Origin: Curvibacter lanceolatus ATCC 14669
Lineage (GTDB): Bacteria > Pseudomonadota > Gammaproteobacteria > Burkholderiales > Burkholderiaceae_C
Length of the DNA: 64,000 nt
Reading direction: 5' to 3'
NCBI RefSeq assembly: GCF_000381265.1
Contig: NZ_KB906256.1
Coordinates: 248,001-312,000 of the forward strand
The translations under genes were made by a program, and so were the position numbers. The notes under the pieces are model-generated. The model saw only the letters and a program-made list of their open reading frames with translations. It searched no databases and had not been told where the DNA came from. Of this stretch, positions 9,801 through 17,901 are shown in pieces (the first letter of the stretch is position 1; each line of letters begins with the position of its first letter).

Positions 9801-10641
9801 GCGGGAGATCAGCGTCGTCATAGGGACCACGCAACTGGATCGGCAACACCGGGGTCTCGTCGATCGGAGCCTCAGGGGCCCCCAGCAAAGTGAACTCCAG
9901 CGGCAACATCTGCTGACGGGCCGCTTCAGCACAACGGCGCAACACCTCCAACCCCTTGATGCGCGACAAGCCGCCCACCAACAGCACACGGGCACTGTGC
10001 ACCGGGGCCGCCAACCATTCAGCCCGCGGCGGGTGCGCCAACACGGTGATGCGCAGATCGGGGAAATGGCTCAGCACCCGCTCGGCCACGAAGTTCGAGG
10101 GAGCCAGCACACGGTCGGCATCGACCAGCAGGCGGTGCATCAAGGCACGCCAGGTGGCCACCGGCAGGCCCCAGACATGCGGTCGAACCTGCTGGCAACG
10201 CTGGCAACCGGTCAGATCCGGCTCGCCACAGTAGCCGCCCTCGGGCGTGGACAGGTTGTACAGCGGGCAATATGCCAGATAGTCGTGCAGGGTGACGTCG
10301 TAAGGCAAGGCCAGCAGGCCCGGCAGGTCGAGCACATCGGCCCCGAAACCATCGACATGGTGGATATGCAACCGGCTGTAACCTTGCCCGGCCAGCACCG
10401 CGGCCAGGCGCGGCCACGATGCGGCACTCAAGACCTCTTCGCCGCCTTCGGCACGCTCCAGGCGCACCAGACCGGCACCGGCCGGTCGCAGCACATCGAC
10501 CTGGGCGCGGCCTGACAGCAGCGCACGCAGATCGGCCACATGGCGCTCCACCCCGCCGCCCAAGGCATGGGTGATCCAGAGAAAGCGGTGCTGTCCTTGG
10601 GGCGCCAGGCCTGGCGCCATTTGTTTTTCTGTCGTCGACAA
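6895..10641 (-). CDS. Three-module glycosyltransferase (GT4-like, coiled coil, GT2, GT4)
   Basis: 1248-aa protein, probably cytoplasmic, for surface polysaccharide or protein glycosylation. Module 1 (about 15-400) is GT-B-like, with FLWITHALGGGVERHV and a Cys cluster (CGEPDLTGCQRCQQ). A coiled-coil segment follows (about 430-540), then a GT2 domain (about 620-870) with YSIVIPVYEQ, IIVVDDASPN and the DxD-type MLNNDTQ. The C-terminal GT4 domain (about 880-1248) has GLLFIGGFRHPPNIDAVEWF and SVAPLRYGAGVKGKV. The frame starts at TTG 10641, preceded at suitable spacing by AAGGG; an ATG at 10620 is the alternative. It lies downstream of PBP1A on the same strand with 139 bp between. Acceptor and sugars are unknown. 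Confidence 0.88.
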   Translation of the reverse strand: MSTTEKQMAPGLAPQGQHRFLWITHALGGGVERHVADLRALLSGRAQVDVLRPAGAGLVRLERAEGGEEVLSAASWPRLAAVLAGQGYSRLHIHHVDGFGADVLDLPGLLALPYDVTLHDYLAYCPLYNLSTPEGGYCGEPDLTGCQRCQQVRPHVWGLPVATWRALMHRLLVDADRVLAPSNFVAERVLSHFPDLRITVLAHPPRAEWLAAPVHSARVLLVGGLSRIKGLEVLRRCAEAARQQMLPLEFTLLGAPEAPIDETPVLPIQLRGPYDDADLPHRLALERADVLWFPGPYPETYAYTLDVALASGLPIVASARGALIERLAQHPGAHLLPADSSAEVWNQALLQAVRPHHPALGEAEPWLDLPTQSRLRQAYADKLMQPLAGFEPGMPDHPLPDLSLLRATVPAGVDLPLQALYDYGVRCGHRQAREVLQQRLAEVEAQQALLARASEAVGRPWQEVFTNYLDDIQALRGEVQEAQRQVGEAQAATRAQQEETRRVERLFESRGQDLVRSQARIEELEQSTSWRVTRPLRFASRVLKALRSRAGAARRQGRRAVERLPMMLRILRTEGPAALVRRINDKLNAPVYQAPQRPAPAQAEIAPLSLATCPADRVPRYSIVIPVYEQHLYTFNCLKSLGEHTDLSDVEIIVVDDASPNPAAQALPDLQGVRLVRNPQNLGFIGSCHHGADLARGDMLVMLNNDTQVTPGWLAALQWVFDTRSDAGLVGARLVYPNGTLQEAGGILWQDGSAWNWGRGDDPERPIYNYLREADYCSGACLAIMRSDWVALGGFDRAYTPAYYEDTDLAFRVRAAGQRVYYQPQCTIVHYEGISSGTDETQGVKRHQVINKEVFFKRWEGVLKHHRLNGVEPQREVDREARARVLVVEACMITPDQDSGSVRMLAMLELLVEQGCKVSFVADNLECRQPYVAQLQRAGVEVWFAPYIGSVAQLLEQRGKLYDTILFCRHYIAAPYMARIREWAPQARIVFDTVDLHYLREQRLAELENSSALMGTALKTREQELGVIRACDVTLVVSPVELGVLGKEVPGADVRILSNIHEVEPAGPSYAEREGLLFIGGFRHPPNIDAVEWFLAEVWPRVHARLPELVFTVVGSHMPARIQARTGPGVNIVGYVEDVNPLIARARISVAPLRYGAGVKGKVNQAMAHGLPVVATVVASEGMGLRPGVDLLVADDPQAYADEIVRLYGDEALWNSLAANGRANIQRHFSRANAAKTLAGLVAPQTPH

Positions 10642-10780
10642 GACTGAGAACCCTTCAACATCAGTGACGCCGGTACCCCCCGCCTAGGCTCCGGGCTTCA
10701 GAGTCTTCCCAGCGTTGGCACCGTCGGCCAGGGTGAACCGGGCCGCGAGATTGTAAAACGGTGCTATGCAGGCCCCGCGC

Positions 10781-13147
10781 TCAGCGCGCAGCTTGGGCTG
10801 GCACCTCCACGGGCACCACCGGCCCGGGACCGACCACGGGCACCAGCGGCACCGGCGGGCTCAGCGCCAGGGCCGGGCTGACGATCTGGTCCTCCAGCCC
10901 CAGCGAGCGGATGAAGCCGCCATCGGCCCATTCGGCATAGCGCCAATCGCCATTGACCCGCACCACGCCCTCAGAGGGCTGCAGCTCCTGCACCGGCACG
11001 TTCTTGAGCGCCGTGCTCATGAAGTCGATCCAGGCCGGCAAGGCCAGGGCCGAACCCGAAGAGCGGCTGCCCAGGCTGCGCGGGGTGTCATAGCCCACCC
11101 AGGCCACGGCGGCGATGCGCGGCTGGAAACCGGCAAACCAGGCATCCACCACATCGTTGGTGGTGCCGGTCTTGCCATACAGGTCCGGGCGCTTGAGCGC
11201 GGCCTGCGCGCGGGCCCCCGTGCCTACCCGGGCCACGTCCTGCAGCAGGCTGGCGATCATGAAGGTGTTGCGCTGCGGCACCACGCGGTCGGCCTCGGTG
11301 AGCGTGATCTCGGGCGCCTCGAACACCGCCTTGCCCGCGGCGTCGCTGATGCGGCGGATGAACTGGGGCTTGACCTTCAGGCCGCCGTTGGCGATCACGG
11401 CATAGGCGCCGGCCAGCTGCATCGGGTTGGTCGAGCCCGAGCCCAGCGCCTGGGTCAGGTTGTCGGGCTGGCGTTCGGGGTCAAAGCCGAAGCGGCTGGT
11501 CCAGTCGCGCGCGGCCTGCGGGCCCAACAGCTGCAGCAGCCGGATCGAGACCAGATTCTTGGAGCGGATCAACGCCTGGCGCACGGTGATCGGGCCATCG
11601 GTGCTGCCATCGTCGTTCTCGGGCGACCAATCCCCCACATTGCTCAGCGGTGCGTCATTGACCAGGGTCTCGGGCTGCACCCCGCGCTCCATGGCGCCGG
11701 CATAGATGAAGGGCTTGTAGCTGGAGCCCGGCTGGCGCCAGCCCTGGGTCACGTGGTTGAACTGGTTGCGGTGAAAGTCAAAACCGCCCACCAGCGCACG
11801 CACGTCGCCATTGGCCGGGTCCAGCGCCACCAGACCGCCCTCGGCCTCGGGCCACTGGGTCAGCACCCAGCCCTTGCCTTGCTTCAGCACGCGCAGCACC
11901 GCGCCACGGCGCACGCGCAGCTTGTTGGACGCATTCGCTGCCAGGCCTGGCTGGATCTGGCGCAGGGCCGCCCCGTCCAGCTGAAGAACCTCACCGGAGG
12001 CCAGCACCACGGTGACCGCCTTGGGCGCCGCCTGGGTCACGATGGCCACGCGCAGTTCATCGTCATCGTCGTAGTCGGACAGGCTCTGGGCCACCGCAGG
12101 ATCGCTGTCGGCCAGGCCGGCCGCCAGAGTCTCTTCGCCTTCGGGGCCACGCCAGGCCTGGCGCAGCTCGCGCTCGATCAGGGTGCGGCGCAGGGCCTTG
12201 TAGGCGGCCTCCTGCTCGTCGGCACGCAGCGTGGTCTCGACCTTCAGGCCGGTGGTGTAGCTGAGCTCACCAAACTGGGCATACACCTGCTGGCGGGCCA
12301 TCTCGGCCACGTACTCGGCATGCACATCCACCTCATTGAGCTTGCGCACGACCAACGTCTGCTCCTTGGCCTGCTGGTACTGCGCCTCATTGATCACCCC
12401 CTGCGAACGCATGCGCGACAGCGCCACCAGTTGCCGCGCCCGGGCCCGCTCGGGGTTGCGGATCGGGTTCACAAAATAGGGGTTCTGTGGCAGGCCGGCC
12501 AACATGGCGCACTCGGCCGGCGTCAGCGCGGCCAGCGTCTTGCCGAAGTAGGTCTGCGCCGCGGCCTCGAAGCCATAGGCGCGCGAGCCCAGGTAGATCT
12601 GGTTCATGTACAGCTCCAGCACCTGGTCCTTGCTGAGCTGGGACTCGATTTTCAATGCCAGCAAGGCCTCCTTGAACTTGCGGCCCAGGCTGCGCGAGCG
12701 GTTCAGGAAGAAGGTGCGCGCCACCTGTTGCGTGATGGTGGAGGCGCCCTGCAGTCGCCCCCCCGTGACGATGGAGCCCAAGGCCCGCGCAATGCCGATG
12801 GGGTCGATGCCGTGGTGCTGGTAGAAGCGCGAGTCCTCCACCGCCAGCAGGCTGTCGCGCATGAGTGGGGGGATCTGGTCGATGCGCTGGTACACACGCC
12901 GCTCGCTGCCGAAACCACCGATCTCCACCCCGTCGGCGGTGTACACCCGCAAGGGCTGCTTGGGCTGGTAGTTGGACAGGGCGCTGGTGTCCGGCAGGTT
13001 CGGGTACATCAGCACGCCGGCCACCAAAGTCAGCACCGACAGCAGGGCCAGCGCCACAGCCCCCCAGGCCAGCACCCGGCGCCAATGCACCCGCAAGGCG
13101 CTGCCCAGGCGGGCCGGTCGAAGGGAGTCAGGGATTGAAAACCGCAT
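10781..13147 (-). CDS. mrcA: Penicillin-binding protein 1A (transglycosylase/transpeptidase)
   Basis: 788-aa bifunctional peptidoglycan synthase anchored in the inner membrane. One N-terminal membrane segment (about 27-48, VLAWGAVALALLSVLTLVAGVL) is followed by a GT51 domain with the catalytic Glu in LLAVEDSRFYQHHG and the QGASTITQQVARTFFLNRS motif. A central OB-like insert with acidic DYDDDDELRV comes next, then the transpeptidase with SSYKPF (nucleophile Ser), SKN in IRSKNLVS, and KTGTTNDVVDAWFAG. Length is typical of PBP1A, and the insert points to PBP1A rather than PBP1B or 1C. Divergent from the binding-protein gene at 13276. Confidence 0.95.
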   Translation of the reverse strand: MRFSIPDSLRPARLGSALRVHWRRVLAWGAVALALLSVLTLVAGVLMYPNLPDTSALSNYQPKQPLRVYTADGVEIGGFGSERRVYQRIDQIPPLMRDSLLAVEDSRFYQHHGIDPIGIARALGSIVTGGRLQGASTITQQVARTFFLNRSRSLGRKFKEALLALKIESQLSKDQVLELYMNQIYLGSRAYGFEAAAQTYFGKTLAALTPAECAMLAGLPQNPYFVNPIRNPERARARQLVALSRMRSQGVINEAQYQQAKEQTLVVRKLNEVDVHAEYVAEMARQQVYAQFGELSYTTGLKVETTLRADEQEAAYKALRRTLIERELRQAWRGPEGEETLAAGLADSDPAVAQSLSDYDDDDELRVAIVTQAAPKAVTVVLASGEVLQLDGAALRQIQPGLAANASNKLRVRRGAVLRVLKQGKGWVLTQWPEAEGGLVALDPANGDVRALVGGFDFHRNQFNHVTQGWRQPGSSYKPFIYAGAMERGVQPETLVNDAPLSNVGDWSPENDDGSTDGPITVRQALIRSKNLVSIRLLQLLGPQAARDWTSRFGFDPERQPDNLTQALGSGSTNPMQLAGAYAVIANGGLKVKPQFIRRISDAAGKAVFEAPEITLTEADRVVPQRNTFMIASLLQDVARVGTGARAQAALKRPDLYGKTGTTNDVVDAWFAGFQPRIAAVAWVGYDTPRSLGSRSSGSALALPAWIDFMSTALKNVPVQELQPSEGVVRVNGDWRYAEWADGGFIRSLGLEDQIVSPALALSPPVPLVPVVGPGPVVPVEVPAQAAR

Positions 13148-13275
13148 GCGTGGAGTGTTCAGACAAAACGCCCATTATCGGCAAGCGCCCCACACCCCCA
13201 TCCGTCCTAGGGAAAGTGCCGGTGGCGCGGGCAGGGCCGGGCCGTATAACGGACACACCCCAAAAGGAGACCCGA

Positions 13276-14439
13276 ATGAAGAGACGTTTCGCCCCGGCCT
13301 TCGCCGTGCTCACCCTCAGCGCCACCGCCGCCCTGGCCCAGAGCCAGGGGGTCAGCAAAGACACCCTCGTGATTGGATCGATCCAGGACCTGTCCGGTCC
13401 GCTGGCCGGCTTCGGCAAGCAGGACCGCCTGGGCATGATGCTGCGGGTGGACGAGATCAACGAGCAAGGCGGCGTGAACGGCCGCAAGATCAAACTGCTG
13501 GTGGAAGACTCGGGCTACGACCCCAAGAAGGCGGTGCTGGCGGCCCAAAAGCTCGTCAACCAGGACAAGATCTTTGCCATGGTGGCGCACATCGGCACGG
13601 CCCAGAACCTGGCCGCCATGCCGGTGCAGTTCGACAAGAACGTGATCAACTTCTTCCCGGTCACCGCCGCGCGCGAGATGTACGAGCCCTTCCACCGGCT
13701 CAAGTATTCTTTCGCGGCCACCTATTACGACCAGATCCGGCTGGCCGCGCCGCAGCTGATCAAGGAAAAACAGGCCAAGAAGGTGTGCGCCCTGTACCAG
13801 GACGACGAGTTCGGCCTGGAGGTGCTGCGCGGCGGCGAGGCCGCCCTCAAGGCCATGGGCAGCGACTTTGCCGAGAAGACCTCGTACAAACGCGGCGCCA
13901 CCGATTTCTCCTCGCAAGTGGCCAAGCTCAAGGCGGCCAACTGCGACTTCGTGGTGCTGGGCACCATCATCCGCGAGACCATCGGCGCCATCGGCGAATC
14001 GCGCAAGATCGGCTTCAACCCCACCTTCCTGGGGTCGAGCGCGGCCTACACCGACCTGATCCACAAGCTGGGCGGCAAGCCCATGGACGGGCTGTACGCC
14101 ACCATGACCGTGCAGCACCCCTACCTGGACGAGGCCGCCCAGCCGATCCGCTTCTGGGCCAACAAGTACAAGACCAAGTTCAACGAAGACCCCACTGTGT
14201 TCTCGGTCTATGGCTACAACGCGGTGGACGCCTTCATCCGCGCAGCCCAGAAGGCCGGCCCCAACTTGAGCACCGACAGCTTCATCAAGGCCATGGACAG
14301 CATGGTCATCCCGCCCGACATCTTCGGCAGCCCCGAGGCCAGCTTCGGCCCGCAAAAGCGCCTGGGCAACAACCTCAGCCGGATCTCGCAGATCCAGGAC
14401 GGGCGCTGGAAGGTGGTCTCGGATTACGTGAAGCCCTGA
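13276..14439 (+). CDS. LivK-like periplasmic substrate-binding protein
   Basis: 387-aa type I periplasmic binding protein of the Liv/HAAT family. The ATG at 13276 follows AAGGAG (13263-13268) and encodes a clear signal peptide (MKRRFAPAF...LSATAALAQS), then SKDTLVIGSIQDLSGPLAGFGK, the usual start of the mature protein. Further landmarks are NEQGGVNGRKIKLLVEDSGYDPKKAV and VAHIGTAQNLAAMPV. It stands alone with its own promoter region, but the liv operon at 1301-6827 has no binding protein, so it could serve that importer; this is inference. Binding proteins of this group in Burkholderiales bind many aromatic and aliphatic acids as well as amino acids. No copy of the liv operator is visible upstream. 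Confidence 0.9.
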   Translation: MKRRFAPAFAVLTLSATAALAQSQGVSKDTLVIGSIQDLSGPLAGFGKQDRLGMMLRVDEINEQGGVNGRKIKLLVEDSGYDPKKAVLAAQKLVNQDKIFAMVAHIGTAQNLAAMPVQFDKNVINFFPVTAAREMYEPFHRLKYSFAATYYDQIRLAAPQLIKEKQAKKVCALYQDDEFGLEVLRGGEAALKAMGSDFAEKTSYKRGATDFSSQVAKLKAANCDFVVLGTIIRETIGAIGESRKIGFNPTFLGSSAAYTDLIHKLGGKPMDGLYATMTVQHPYLDEAAQPIRFWANKYKTKFNEDPTVFSVYGYNAVDAFIRAAQKAGPNLSTDSFIKAMDSMVIPPDIFGSPEASFGPQKRLGNNLSRISQIQDGRWKVVSDYVKP

Positions 14440-14442
14440 ATC

Positions 14443-15042
14443 TCAAGGGGTGGGCCCCTGGGGCGAGCGCTCCAGGCGCCCCACGTCCAGCCCCTGCGCG
14501 GCCAGGCGCTTGAGCAAGGCCTCGTAGACCGGCGCCGGCACGCTGGGCGTGCGCGACAGCACCCACAGGTACTCGCGGCGGGGCTCGCTCACCGCGGCCA
14601 GCTGGTAGCCCTCGTCGAGGTCGATCACCCAGTAATCCCCCCACACCGCCGGAATGAACGACAACCAGGCCGGCGCGAAACGCACCTGCAGCCGGGGTGA
14701 ATCGGCCGCACCGATCTGGCGGGCCTGCCCCACGGCTTTTTCGACGCTGCCGTCGGCCACACGGCACTGGTTGACGACGCGCACCGCCCCCTCCGGGGTG
14801 CTCTGGTACTCGGCCCGGGTGTCGGCCACGCACTGTTTCTGGAATCGGTTCGGAAACTTGGCCACCTCGTACCAGGTGCCCAGGTAGCGCGGCAGATCCA
14901 GCCGTTCGATCGACCGCAGCGCGGCCGGCTCCGCGGCCTGGGCCGAAGCGCTCAGGCCGCTCCCCCAGCACACACCCACCAGACACAGCGGAGCAAGCAG
15001 ACGGCGCCATGCCGGCCGGGATGGCTTCAAAGAATGTGACAT
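14443..15042 (-). CDS. Lipocalin (Blc-like)
   Basis: 199-aa exported lipocalin. After a signal peptide (LLAPLCLVGVCWGSGLSASAQA) come the lipocalin landmarks: DLPRYLGTWYEVAKFPNRFQKQC (GxW motif), YWVIDLDEGYQLAAVSEPRREYLWVLSRTP (TDY/second-motif region) and the C-terminal helix. Bacterial homologues bind fatty acids or lysophospholipids in the envelope. The longer frame to 15141 runs into AT-rich non-coding DNA, so I chose the ATG at 15042. I see no lipobox Cys in the usual +1 position (cysteines at 15 and 19 of the signal region do not fit well), so it may be periplasmic rather than lipidated. Converges on the binding-protein gene with 3 bp between stops. Confidence 0.87.
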   Translation of the reverse strand: MSHSLKPSRPAWRRLLAPLCLVGVCWGSGLSASAQAAEPAALRSIERLDLPRYLGTWYEVAKFPNRFQKQCVADTRAEYQSTPEGAVRVVNQCRVADGSVEKAVGQARQIGAADSPRLQVRFAPAWLSFIPAVWGDYWVIDLDEGYQLAAVSEPRREYLWVLSRTPSVPAPVYEALLKRLAAQGLDVGRLERSPQGPTP

Positions 15043-15307
15043 GAGAACCTTTTTTTGTTGATGCATCATCGTTTTAAGAAAAAGACAAGACTGCGCTGTC
15101 CAGCAGCAACTTGGCGTCAAGTATGTCGATACTGATATCAAAACAATTCTTTTCGCATCTAATTCGTCTTTTTACAAAAACGTATTTGAGCAAATGTTGT
15201 TCAGGAAACAGCAAGGGTTTCTACCAATTTGTAAGTTTCTGCCTGCTAGACTCCCGCGCTTCTGGCGCAATCCCAGACGCCAGCAAACCGACTGGAGACC
15301 TGACCGC
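15043..15307. other. AT-rich intergenic region with divergent promoters
   Basis: 265 bp between the divergent lipocalin and CoA-transferase genes. It is strikingly AT-rich for this genome (15060-15240). I see no long inverted repeat and no confident -35/-10 pair, but it must hold the promoters of both genes. Confidence 0.5.
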
Positions 15308-16822
15308 ATGAGCCCGACCGACCGCATCCGCAGCCCCGAACTTCTGTCCAAGGTGATGAGCGCCGAAGAAGCCGCCGCCCTGATTCCCCTGGGCGCCAAC
15401 GTGGGCATGAGTGGTTTCACCGGAGCAGGTTACCCCAAGGCCGTGCCTCAAGCACTGGCCGAGCGCCTGGCCGCCTGCCATGCGGCGGGCCACACCGAGG
15501 CCCGCATCGGCCTGTGGACCGGGGCCTCCACCGCGCCAGAGCTCGATGGCGCTCTGGCCAAGGTCAACGGCATTGAAAAACGCCTGCCCTACCAATCCGA
15601 TCCGACCCTGCGCAAGCTGATCAACAACGGCCAGGTCCGCTACCTCGACATGCACCTGTCGCACGTGGCCCAGATGGCCTGGTTCGGCTTCCTGGGTCAC
15701 CTGGACGTGGCCGTGGTCGAAGTGGCGGGCATCCTGCCCGATGGGCGCCTGATCCCCTCGTCATCGGTGGGCAACAACAAGACCTGGCTGGACCAGGCCG
15801 ACAAGATCATCCTCGAGGTCAATGAGCTGCAAAGTGCCGGCCTGGAAGGCATGCACGACATCTATTACGGCACCCAGTTGCCGCCGAACCGCAAGCCCAT
15901 CCCCCTGACCCACCCCAGCGACCGCATCGGCGAGCCCTACCTGCGCTGCGACCCGGCCAAGGTGATCGCCGTGGTGCGCACGCGTCAGTCCGACCGCAAC
16001 TCGGTGTTTGCCGCGCCTGATGCCGTGTCCGAGCAGATTGCCGCGCACATCATCGACTTCATGAGCCATGAGGTGAAGCAGGGCCGCCTGCCGGCCAACC
16101 TGCTGCCGCTGCAGTCGGGGGTGGGCAACATCGCCAACGCCGTGCTGGCCGGCCTCAACAAGGGCCCCTTCGAGAACCTGACCGCCTACACCGAGGTGCT
16201 GCAAGACGGCATGCTCGACATGGTGCGCTCGGGCAAGCTGAGCTTTGCCTCGGCCACCGCGCTGTCGCTGAGCCCGCAGGCCACCGAAGAATTCAACCAG
16301 AACATCGACTTCTACCGCGAGCGCATCGTGCTGCGCCCGCAAGAGATCAGCAACCACCCCGAACTGGTGCGCCGCATGGGCGTGATCGCCATGAACGCGA
16401 TGATCGAGGCCGACCTGTACGGCAACGTCAACTCCACCCACATCATGGGTTCGAGCATCATGAACGGCATCGGCGGCTCGGGCGACTTTGCGCGCAACGC
16501 CTACCTGTCCTTCTTCGTCACGCCCTCGGTGGCCAAGGACGGCGCCATCTCCTGCATCGTGCCCATGGTCTCGCACGTGGACCACACCGAGCACGATGTC
16601 GAGATCATCGTCACCGAGCAGGGCCTGGCCGACCTGCGTGGCCTGGCGCCCACCGAGCGCGCCAAGCTGATCGTGGAACGCTGCGCCCATCCCAGCTTCC
16701 GCCCCCAGCTGCAGGACTACCTGGACCGCGCCGCCAAGAGCTCTTCGGGCCTGCACACGCCCCACCTGCTCAATGAGGCCCTGAGCTGGCACAGCCGCTT
16801 CCTCGAAACGGGCAAGATGTGA
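15308..16822 (+). CDS. Acetyl-CoA hydrolase/CoA-transferase (succinyl-CoA:acetate type)
   Basis: 504-aa cytoplasmic enzyme of the Ach1/Cat1/AarC family that moves CoA between acetate, succinate or propionate. Key motifs are GANVGMSGFTGAGYPKAVP at the N-terminus, LLPLQSGVGNIANAVLAGL (region of the family's catalytic Glu loop), MGSSIMNGIGGSGDFARNA and IIVTEQGLADLRGL near the C-terminus. The frame is open upstream to 15194, but that extension lies in AT-rich non-coding DNA with odd composition, so the ATG at 15308 is the start. Likely role is acetyl-CoA/acetate balance in organic-acid metabolism. Whether it prefers transfer or hydrolysis cannot be read. Confidence 0.92.
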   Translation: MSPTDRIRSPELLSKVMSAEEAAALIPLGANVGMSGFTGAGYPKAVPQALAERLAACHAAGHTEARIGLWTGASTAPELDGALAKVNGIEKRLPYQSDPTLRKLINNGQVRYLDMHLSHVAQMAWFGFLGHLDVAVVEVAGILPDGRLIPSSSVGNNKTWLDQADKIILEVNELQSAGLEGMHDIYYGTQLPPNRKPIPLTHPSDRIGEPYLRCDPAKVIAVVRTRQSDRNSVFAAPDAVSEQIAAHIIDFMSHEVKQGRLPANLLPLQSGVGNIANAVLAGLNKGPFENLTAYTEVLQDGMLDMVRSGKLSFASATALSLSPQATEEFNQNIDFYRERIVLRPQEISNHPELVRRMGVIAMNAMIEADLYGNVNSTHIMGSSIMNGIGGSGDFARNAYLSFFVTPSVAKDGAISCIVPMVSHVDHTEHDVEIIVTEQGLADLRGLAPTERAKLIVERCAHPSFRPQLQDYLDRAAKSSSGLHTPHLLNEALSWHSRFLETGKM

Positions 16823-16874
16823 CGATGACCGAGCCCTTGGTGCCACGCGGAACCCTTCCAGACGGGGGGCCTCC

Positions 16875-17801
16875 GTGATCGTCCGCGACCGGCCCAATGG
16901 GCTCAAGCTCTTCCTGCTGATGCGCGGCTCGATCATGCCGCGCATCTTCCGCGTGCTGGCCTTCAACATCCTGCTGGCCACGGTGGTCACCCTCACCCAC
17001 GGGGCCCTGTTCCACACCAAGGTCACCCTCACCGCGATCCCGTTTTCGCTGATCGGCCTGCCGCTGGCCATCTTCCTGGGTTTTCGCAACACCGCCGCCT
17101 ACGACCGCTACTGGGAGGCGCGCAAGCTGTGGGGCGAACTGGTGCTGCGCAGCCGCAACCTGGCGCGCCAGTGCCTGCACCTGATCGATGCCCCACCGGC
17201 AGGCCAGCCCGACCCGCGGCGCGTCATGGTGCTGCGCGCCGGGGCCTTCTGCCACGCCCTGCGCCTGCTGCTGCGCAACGGGGGCGATCCGCGCGAGCTG
17301 CAGGCCCTGGTCACCGCCGAAGAATGGGCGGCCGTGGCGCCCAGCAGCAACAAGCCGCAGGCCCTGATGATGCGCATGGGCGCCGATCTGGCGGCCTGCC
17401 GCCGCGCCGGCCTGCTGGGGCCCAATGAACTGGTGCACATCGATGCCACGCTGTCGGCCATGACCTCGGCCGCCGCCTCGTGCGAGCGCATCAAGAACAC
17501 CCCGGTTCCGTTTTCGTACACCCTGCTGCTGCACCGCACGGCCTACGCCTACTGCTTTTTGCTGCCCTTCGGCCTGGTCGACACCCTGGGCTTCATGACC
17601 CCGGTGGTGGTGGCCATCGTGGCCTACACCTTCTTCGGCCTGGACGCTCTGGGCGACGAGATCGAAGAGCCCTTCGGCCTGCTGCCCAACGACCTGCCGC
17701 TGGAGGCCCTGTGCCGCCACATCGAGATCCACCTGCGCGAAGCCCTGGGCGAGACCGATCTGCCGCCCCCGCTGCAACCGGTCGACTACTGCCTGTTGTA
17801 A
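16875..17801 (+). CDS. Bestrophin-family (UPF0187) membrane channel
   Basis: 308-aa inner-membrane protein of the bacterial bestrophin family, pentameric ion channels. The start MIVRDRPNGLKLFLLMRGSIMPRI, the conserved GLPLAIFLGFRNTAAYDRYWEARKLWGELV, the PFSYTLLLHRTAYAYCFLLPFGLVD membrane helix and the C-terminal DALGDEIEEPFG match the family well. Start is GTG 16875 behind a G-rich ribosome site. 52 bp after the CoA-transferase gene on the same strand, so possibly cotranscribed. Bacterial homologues studied conduct cations; the physiological role here is unknown. Confidence 0.88.
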   Translation: MIVRDRPNGLKLFLLMRGSIMPRIFRVLAFNILLATVVTLTHGALFHTKVTLTAIPFSLIGLPLAIFLGFRNTAAYDRYWEARKLWGELVLRSRNLARQCLHLIDAPPAGQPDPRRVMVLRAGAFCHALRLLLRNGGDPRELQALVTAEEWAAVAPSSNKPQALMMRMGADLAACRRAGLLGPNELVHIDATLSAMTSAAASCERIKNTPVPFSYTLLLHRTAYAYCFLLPFGLVDTLGFMTPVVVAIVAYTFFGLDALGDEIEEPFGLLPNDLPLEALCRHIEIHLREALGETDLPPPLQPVDYCLL

Positions 17802-17901
17802 CGCACCCCGCCAGCCGGCCCGCCAAACGCAAGCAGGTGTGACAACACGGCGGCCCGCCGCAGGCCGCGCCTAGAATGCGCCGCAACCCTGGGCCACTTT
17901 C

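Noticed and set aside
6898-10515. Very long plus-strand frame opposite the glycosyltransferase
   Set aside because: Composition is His/Gln/Arg-rich antisense shadow typical of GC-rich genes; no motifs, and the minus frame has clear GT domains.
10766-13138. Long plus-strand frame opposite PBP1A
   Set aside because: Mirror of the PBP1A gene; no recognisable domain and the minus frame contains all PBP motifs.
13148-13275. A third copy of the TetR operator before the LivK-like gene
   Set aside because: No AAGC-N4-GCTT arrangement found there by eye.
15194-15307. 38-codon N-terminal extension of the CoA-transferase
   Set aside because: AT-rich, non-homologous residues; the family start MSPTDRIRSPELL at 15308 fits.
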